Below are positions 58,803-64,000 of a stretch of 64,000 nt of DNA, in pieces (the stretch's first letter is position 1; each line of letters begins with the position of its first letter). Source of the stretch: Pisolithus tinctorius (Eukaryota; Basidiomycota; Agaricomycetes; Boletales; Pisolithaceae); NCBI GenBank assembly GCA_024663395.1, contig JANFAH010000028.1:1-64000 (forward strand), in the 5' to 3' direction. The notes beneath the pieces are model-generated. The model made no database searches, was not told the origin of the DNA, and worked only from the letters and a program-made list of their open reading frames with translations. A program made the translations under genes and the position numbers.

Positions 58803-61039
58803 TGGGATTCCTCCTCACTCCTTTTGTGCTGTGTTTGTCCTGCTTTCCTTCTCCATCTCTCCTGGTTTCATTCTGTTTTGAGTGCCCATCAATAATTAAC
58901 AGTCTCCTCCCCCTCATGACTAATCTGTGCTGTGTCTCACCCATCTCACCACCAGGGCTCTCACTTCTCAGGGATGAGATACTACTCTATGAGAGCTTTC
59001 AAATGATGTGTTGTATGTCTGTCTAGATATGTTCTACCATCTCCATGAACTCTGTTGATTGCCCCAGCCATTGCCATTTGAGAAATTCACCTCTCCCTGC
59101 CCTTGAAGATTTAGGGTTGTATCTTGCATGTCCCTGCACCATTTCTCTCACTTTTCCTGCCATACATTCCACTAGTTGAACCCTCTCTGGGGACAACTTA
59201 GGTGTCCAATTCTGTGCAACAGTAGTCTGAGCCACTTTTGCATATAACTCAGGATCAGGTGATCTGATGTAGGGAAGACAAGGTCTTCACCTACAATATG
59301 TCCAAGTTGGCCCCTTTTTTTCTTTTCTTTTTGTTTTGCATTTTTGTTCTCTGCCTCTGGACTTAGCATTGAGCAGCTGCATTGCTAACTAAGCAAGATC
59401 ACTACACTCAAAGGATGACTGGAGTGAACAAGTGCAAACAACAATGACAAAACTGGATGTCAATCACAGGCTGTGAGAGTCCAGGATTGTAATTCAATGG
59501 AGATGAGGCATGACAGGTGCAGATGCTGAGCTCAAGAGCTCAAAGGTTTGTTTTGTTTTAGAACATTTTACTTACAACTACATTATTCTAGGGGAAACAG
59601 CTGTTTGCAATGAAGTATGACCAACACCTGAGCTGTTATGACATGAGAATCTACAACAATGTACAAGGAGAAGACCCTCCCACTGGCAGCCAAAATCAAA
59701 GGTAACATTGCTTTTATTGAGCAAATGATGTCCAAGCTTGAACTGCAGCTTACTCACTGTGTATTGCAATCACTCATTGCACTCAGGAAATACATCAATG
59801 GTAAGGTCCTGCAAGATCCCATGGAAAGAAACTACCCAGAAGACTCAGACATGAAGGCAGAACTACTTTCCTGGCTGCCCTGGATGTGTTTAGGCCCTTA
59901 GAGCCCAACAGCCCAAGTTCTTGTTCTTGTTTCATGACTTTTTACTTATGGTTGTGTTATTCTAGAGTAGCCAATGACATTGAAGAAGGAATGCATCAAT
60001 ATACAGCATGACAAGTACAACACCCACAAAATGCCAGAAGAGAAGAGTTCAAAGTGACTCTATGAACTTGCATGCAAATTGTCAAACACCTGGCAAGAGG
60101 AGATGCCATCTCCATGTTGGATATCATACAGAGACACCATGATGTTGTGTGGAGCAGGTATCTGCTACCTAGTAAGGGGATGTAGGCTCCAGCCTAGGGA
60201 TAGGCAATCTGAAGGGGTGAGTTTGACCCAAGGGGAGTTGCTCTAGCAGTAGGAGGGTGATAGGGAACAAATGCAACCAAGTTGTGCATGTTGCTCAACC
60301 TGTAAATTAAAAGGACAGTGGATTATGGGGCAGACAGGCCTCAAGCCAGCCTAGAAAAGTGTCAGAAATATGCCTGTGACTCAGTGCTAGGCAGGCAAAA
60401 GGAAAGGGGTCATCTCAACATCATTATTCTGCTTGCTCTCTCTGTCTCTAACCTGGGGGCTTCAAAATTGTTATTTTTCCTGTTGATGAAGACAGGTATA
60501 AGTGTAGCTACATGCAGAGTATGTAACTATGAACTAAGTGACATCAAAAGTGAAAAGAGCAACAAGAAAGAATGGTAATTAGTTGAGATCAATGTAATAA
60601 TGGCCATGAGGCCAGTTTGGCATCAGCAATCAAAGGAGTGGCTATAGCAAGGGAAGTGCAAGGAAGCACAAGTGGTCCAAAGGGATGTGAACAAGAATAC
60701 AGTGAGAGTGACAGAAACACACTTACATAACTGATAGTGCAGAGCCAAAAAGCACAAGTGAGCAAGTGCAGGTGGCCTGAAAGCAGTTGCAAGTGTTGGA
60801 ACTTCATCACAATGGTCAAGGGGAGTGTCTAGTGGTCATGTGATGGCAGGAGAAGTGATTTGACCAAAAAGGGTGGAGTATTGGGTGACCTGGAGCACAG
60901 AGGGTGTTAAAGATGCTTGGGAGTGGTTGCATTTGCATTGCTTTTATTGCAGAGCCTATAGACACTTAGTAGACCTCCAATTGACACTATACACACACTC
61001 CTATTGTAGGGAGATCACTCTCCCCACAATGTCCTGTTT
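58803..61039. other. CpG-free DNA, no gene recognised
   Basis: An 80-codon open frame at 59659-59901 (KGNIAFIEQMMSKLELQLTH) could be a decayed exon, but I do not recognise it. Other frames are short. Confidence 0.45.
59266..59393. repeat. Dispersed repeat, copy 1
   Basis: This copy is similar to 62353-62474 in the same orientation. Shared words are ACAAGGTCTTCACCTA, TTTTGTTTTGCATTTT, CTGCCTCTGGACTT and CTAAGCA. Confidence 0.8.
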
Positions 61040-61660
61040 TGTATGGGAGATATCACAGATGAATGGGATGTGTTGGATGTATTGAAAGAGTCAGGCACCA
61101 CATGTATTGTACAGACTGCCTCACCACAGGACAGCACAGAAGACCCCTCCATCTACTACAAGGTCAACATCAAAGGCACCCAAGCCATCACAGCTGGAGT
61201 CCATAGACTGATCTACAAGACATTCAGGCCTGGAGACTGCCAAGTGATGGCCAGCCTATACCAAGCATATCAATGCAGCCAAACCCACATCCAGATTGAT
61301 GACAACAACAATCTGTTTGATTATAACAATGTCAGGAATGCCACACAAGTCCACCTACTCACAGTGGACAAACTCATTCCTCCTCCCTCTCACTCCTCTA
61401 CCATGTTGGGTAAACCCAAACTATACCCTGAAAGTGCTAGGGTAGAACTCAACAAGTCCCTACACTGCACTCCCACTCCCATATATGCCACTACTGAATA
61501 TCATCACATGCCACACAGCTCCACACAACCACTCAGTCCCTATGTCACACCCCCACCCAATGTCAAATCCATCCTATCCATGTTCAACACTCCATTCAAC
61601 CCACATGAACTCAGTGCACCATCATTCATTCTTGAGCCAATGGACAAATATTCTTAATCA
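61040..61660 (+). pseudogene. ERG26-like sterol C4-carboxylate 3-dehydrogenase relic
   Basis: The frame reads GDITDEWDVLDVLKESGTTC, QTASPQDSTEDPSIYYKVN, IKGTQAITAG. It then jumps straight to RPGDCQVMASLYQAYQCSQT and IQIDDNNNLFDYNNVRNATQ, with HLLTVDKLIPPP and later SPYVTPPPN. That is the order of the NAD-dependent ERG26/3-beta-HSD family of sterol synthesis. The N-terminal nucleotide-binding loop is missing. So is the central stretch with the catalytic Tyr-x-x-x-Lys, because RLIYKT joins the RPGD region directly. Residues that are usually Arg or Gly appear as Cys, Gln, Ser or Asp, as expected if CGN codons lost their CpG. It is a dead partial copy of a host gene. Confidence 0.7.
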
Positions 61661-62086
61661 TGACTCTACAGACTTATGCACAAGAGCAAACACATTTACA
61701 ACCACATTGGAAACCTTCAAAACTGTGAGGGGACACACAACATGCACAGGACATCAGAGCTGCACAGAAATTGGGCATATTAGTCTTTCAGCTTACTTCA
61801 TAAAAGGCCAATGCCCAGTGTGCCAGCACTGCACTGTGCTAGTACCCTGTCACCATTTTGCACCATGTACTGCATTTTGAAAGGTGAACTCCCCCCCTTG
61901 CTTCATACTTGATTCATCACCAACTTGCTTACTTGTCCAGAGTTACCTCCATCATTGTCCAGTTCAAAGGTTGTCTTGGTGGTTGTGGGAGGTTGAGGTC
62001 ATGTGTTCAAGGTGAAAAAGGTGGCTGGGTGTTTGTGCATGGTCAGGGGCACATTAGGAAGGGTGATGGCATGGTTCATGAGATCA

Positions 62087-62120
62087 TGCATGTGTGTGTG
62101 TGTGTGTATGTGTGTGTGTG
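62087..62120. repeat. (TG)n microsatellite
   Basis: An interrupted run of TG dinucleotides, broken once by TATG near 62108. Confidence 0.9.
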
Positions 62121-62352
62121 AGGTCAGCAGTGTGTTTTGCAAGAGGAAGGAGTTGTGCCTTAGACAGTTGTTGGTTGAGTGCAAAGGGTACATTGCAAAG
62201 TCAAGGACATGCATAGGGTCAAGAGAGTGTTAGTGAGGACAGGTGGGATGTTCAGGAGTGGGGAGTTGAGGGGTGAAGGGTGTGTTTGTGAAGCCAAGGA
62301 TGTCTGCACAAGGAGAGAGGATGGCTAAAGACAGTTGTGATCTAAACCCCCT

Positions 62353-62474
62353 TGGATGTAGGGATAACAAGGTCTTCACCTATGAGAAGTCCAAGTTCTT
62401 TCTTTTCTTTTTGTTTTGCATTTTCATTCTGTGCCTCTGGACTTGGCACTGAGCAGCCACATTGCTGACTAAGC
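62353..62474. repeat. Dispersed repeat, copy 2
   Basis: Partner of 59266-59393, same orientation, about 3.1 kb apart. Confidence 0.8.
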
Positions 62475-63110
62475 ATGGGTGCCATGTTCATGTGAGTTCT
62501 GCTTACTATACTCATGTACAGACATCACTATGGGGTATAGTGGAGGAGCATGGAGTTGCAAAGGATAGTATATTTATAGTGGAACTACTTTCTTTGATAT
62601 GATTGATGAATCAATGAAATACTATTACATATGCCAGCATACTCATAACCTCAAAGCTATCATCAGGTCTGGCAGTATACATGGATACAGCTTTGCAATG
62701 TTATATAAAGCCATCACAATGGTGAACCCAAGTATGGCCAATGGAAAATCAAGGAATATCAAGGTATAAGGCCAGTAGTGATGACTGGCCATTGATCAAA
62801 TGAAGAGGCTTACATGCAGTTTGGGTTGGAATGATGTCCAAGCCTTCAGTCTCTGTAACTTGAAGGTGTTCAGAAGGATACCTCTACAGCACTATAAGGT
62901 GTTTGGTGGTTTGCCTTCCAGTTGTAGGCATGCACCTGGCTGGTAGCAGCATTGAGTCTGCTTACATAAACATGTAATGTGTACATAGAGATACTTCAAT
63001 TTTTTCTCAATCCCTCATACTGTAGCTTGTTCACTACTAGCTATCCTTCAAATGTAGGTAGGCAGAGACATGTGGAAACCTGGTAAGCCAGTGCCATGGA
63101 ATATACATGT

Positions 63111-64000
63111 TGTCATGACCGTGCATTCGTCATAGGTCCTTACTCACTCCGCAACCTTTTCCGCCGGTCATTCGCTTACTCCGCACCAACTCCGCCCACC
63201 CTCTATCGTCTACGAACCATCTCCGCTCCGACTGTTGTCGGACTTGTGTTTCTCTTCTACCGGACCGAGCGGTCCGTTCTCTGAGGGGTCATGTGACTAC
63301 CTGCGCAGTCAGGTACTCCGCAGCGCGCACGCCGCATGGTCCAGCGTCTGGACTGTTTCCTTTTCTGGGTGTTCTATGTTACCCGCTCGTATGTCCTCCG
63401 TCTACCCTTCATTCGTCGTCTAGGAAGTTTTTACTTGAAAATTTCTGGGTCTCTGTATGTCAGTTCCGATTCTGGTTACTGTACCTCTGTAACAGTATAA
63501 AAGCATGTATCGTACTCTGCCATTCTTCAGTACGAATATCAACTTAGTTCCTACTCCTCCTGACTCCGTCTTCTGTCTGTTGGACTTACCTCCGACACTC
63601 CGTCTGTACTCTCCCTCTGAAATACGAGGGCTGAGATTGTGCAAGGGGGTAGCGCACGAGCTAAACCCGACGCCCTCACTCTGCTCCGCCTCTGTCTCGG
63701 CGGACTTCGTTCCTGCCACCACTCCGCTAGTCGGAGTTTCGTTCTTCCCTGTCGGACTTGCTTCCGAACCACTCTCTAGACCTTATATAGCGTCGGAGTT
63801 GGTCGGAGTAGGCCCGGACTTGACAGTATATTCATACTCGCACTTGTACGATCTCATTTTCTGTCCTCCGAAAAACTTACATCATTATGAGAACTCGAGC
63901 TCAATCCCAGAGAGAGGTCACTGAGAACCTCGCTGCAGCGCTAGCTAATCCGTGTCGACTCCCTTCCGTCGTCGAACAATTCCAGTCCTTCTCCACTCGA
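63111..64000 (+). mobile_element. 5' end of an LTR retrotransposon, runs off the window
   Basis: At about 63108-63111 the DNA changes from CpG-free to CpG-rich and begins TGTCATGACCG. It is rich in CTCCG words, has a TATA-like TATAAAAG at 63496-63503, and after about 775 bp reaches an ATG at 63887. From there an open frame starts MRTRAQSQREVTENLAAALA and continues to the window end, which looks like the start of a gag. The most likely reading is an LTR followed by a very short leader. The right LTR is outside the window, so this is an inference. Confidence 0.6.
63887..64000 (+). CDS. Putative gag start, partial
   Basis: The open frame runs from ATG 63887 to the window end, 38 codons, hydrophilic with a basic start. 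It follows the putative LTR. It is too short to assign to a gag family. Confidence 0.4.
   Translation, partial: MRTRAQSQREVTENLAAALANPCRLPSVVEQFQSFSTR

Larger units (their letters stand above)
54600..63110. other. Second long CpG-depleted block
   Basis: From about 54600 to the LTR element at 63111, CG is almost missing. Between 54600 and 58500 I counted eight CG, seven of them inside exons of the micro-exon gene. Borders are abrupt on both sides. Contents are listed separately; the rest is without recognised genes. Confidence 0.85.
61661..63110. other. CpG-free DNA, no gene recognised
   Basis: It holds a GT-rich microsatellite (62087-62120) and the second copy of a dispersed repeat (62353-62474). 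No gene is recognised. Confidence 0.5.

Noticed and set aside
1..64000. tRNA or rRNA genes
   Set aside because: I looked for tRNA-like A and B boxes and for rRNA-like conserved stretches and saw none that I could support.

Overview
This window is nuclear DNA of a filamentous basidiomycete, almost certainly Agaricomycetes. The genes carry many GT-AG introns of about 46-70 nt. The gene content also fits: NACHT-WD40 proteins, Plavaka transposons, chromodomain Ty3/gypsy elements and a DUF6698-type gene. The genus cannot be read from the sequence. It is an accessory, transposon-rich region with a short stretch of ordinary housekeeping genes (about 48.6-54.5 kb).

Layout: a decayed C2-NACHT-WD40 gene (2.5-6.9 kb, minus); copy A of a duplicated segment (7.0-8.9 kb); a nearly CpG-free block of old transposon relics (9.0-17.0 kb); an almost complete chromodomain Ty3/gypsy element inserted in that block (17,031-23,862, minus, TSD GCCAG); the rest of the CpG-free block, which runs into the WD40 half of a second, almost intact NACHT-WD40 gene (25,379-29,705, minus); a C2H2 zinc-finger gene (31-32 kb, minus); copy B of the segment, holding a solo LTR (32.4-34.6 kb); a 289-bp tandem array (34.6-35.5 kb); an intact DUF6698-type gene (36.4-37.8 kb); a large fragment of RNA polymerase II subunit RPB1, decayed (38.5-42.1 kb); a Plavaka transposase (42.5-46.5 kb); a divergent pair, the Dsc1/Tul1-like membrane RING E3 ligase (48,659-51,570, minus) and an Nnf1-like kinetochore gene (51,689-52,493, plus); a conserved gene of unknown role (53.0-54.5 kb); a second long CpG-free block (54.6-63.1 kb) with a complete 20-exon gene built partly from a 102-bp exon+intron tandem repeat, a MITE and an ERG26-like relic; and the 5' end of another LTR element running off the right edge.

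The theme that ties the window together is CpG loss. Four blocks are almost without CpG, with sharp borders. The two LTRs of the gypsy element differ at 17 sites, and every one is explained by CpG to TpG/CpA change. Stop codons from CGA to TGA hit the gypsy, the Plavaka and the duplicated segment. A methylation-linked or RIP-like process is the natural inference. Two reading frames stay open inside CpG-free DNA: the WD40 array of the second NLR and the micro-exon gene. They are the best candidates for something new here.

Frames: several genes (DUF6698-type, Nnf1-like, micro-exon gene) are perfectly in frame across all exons. The frame breaks in the first NLR, RPB1 copy and gypsy element are therefore mostly real decay. 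Single-base breaks in the second NLR and in dsc1 could be sequence errors.
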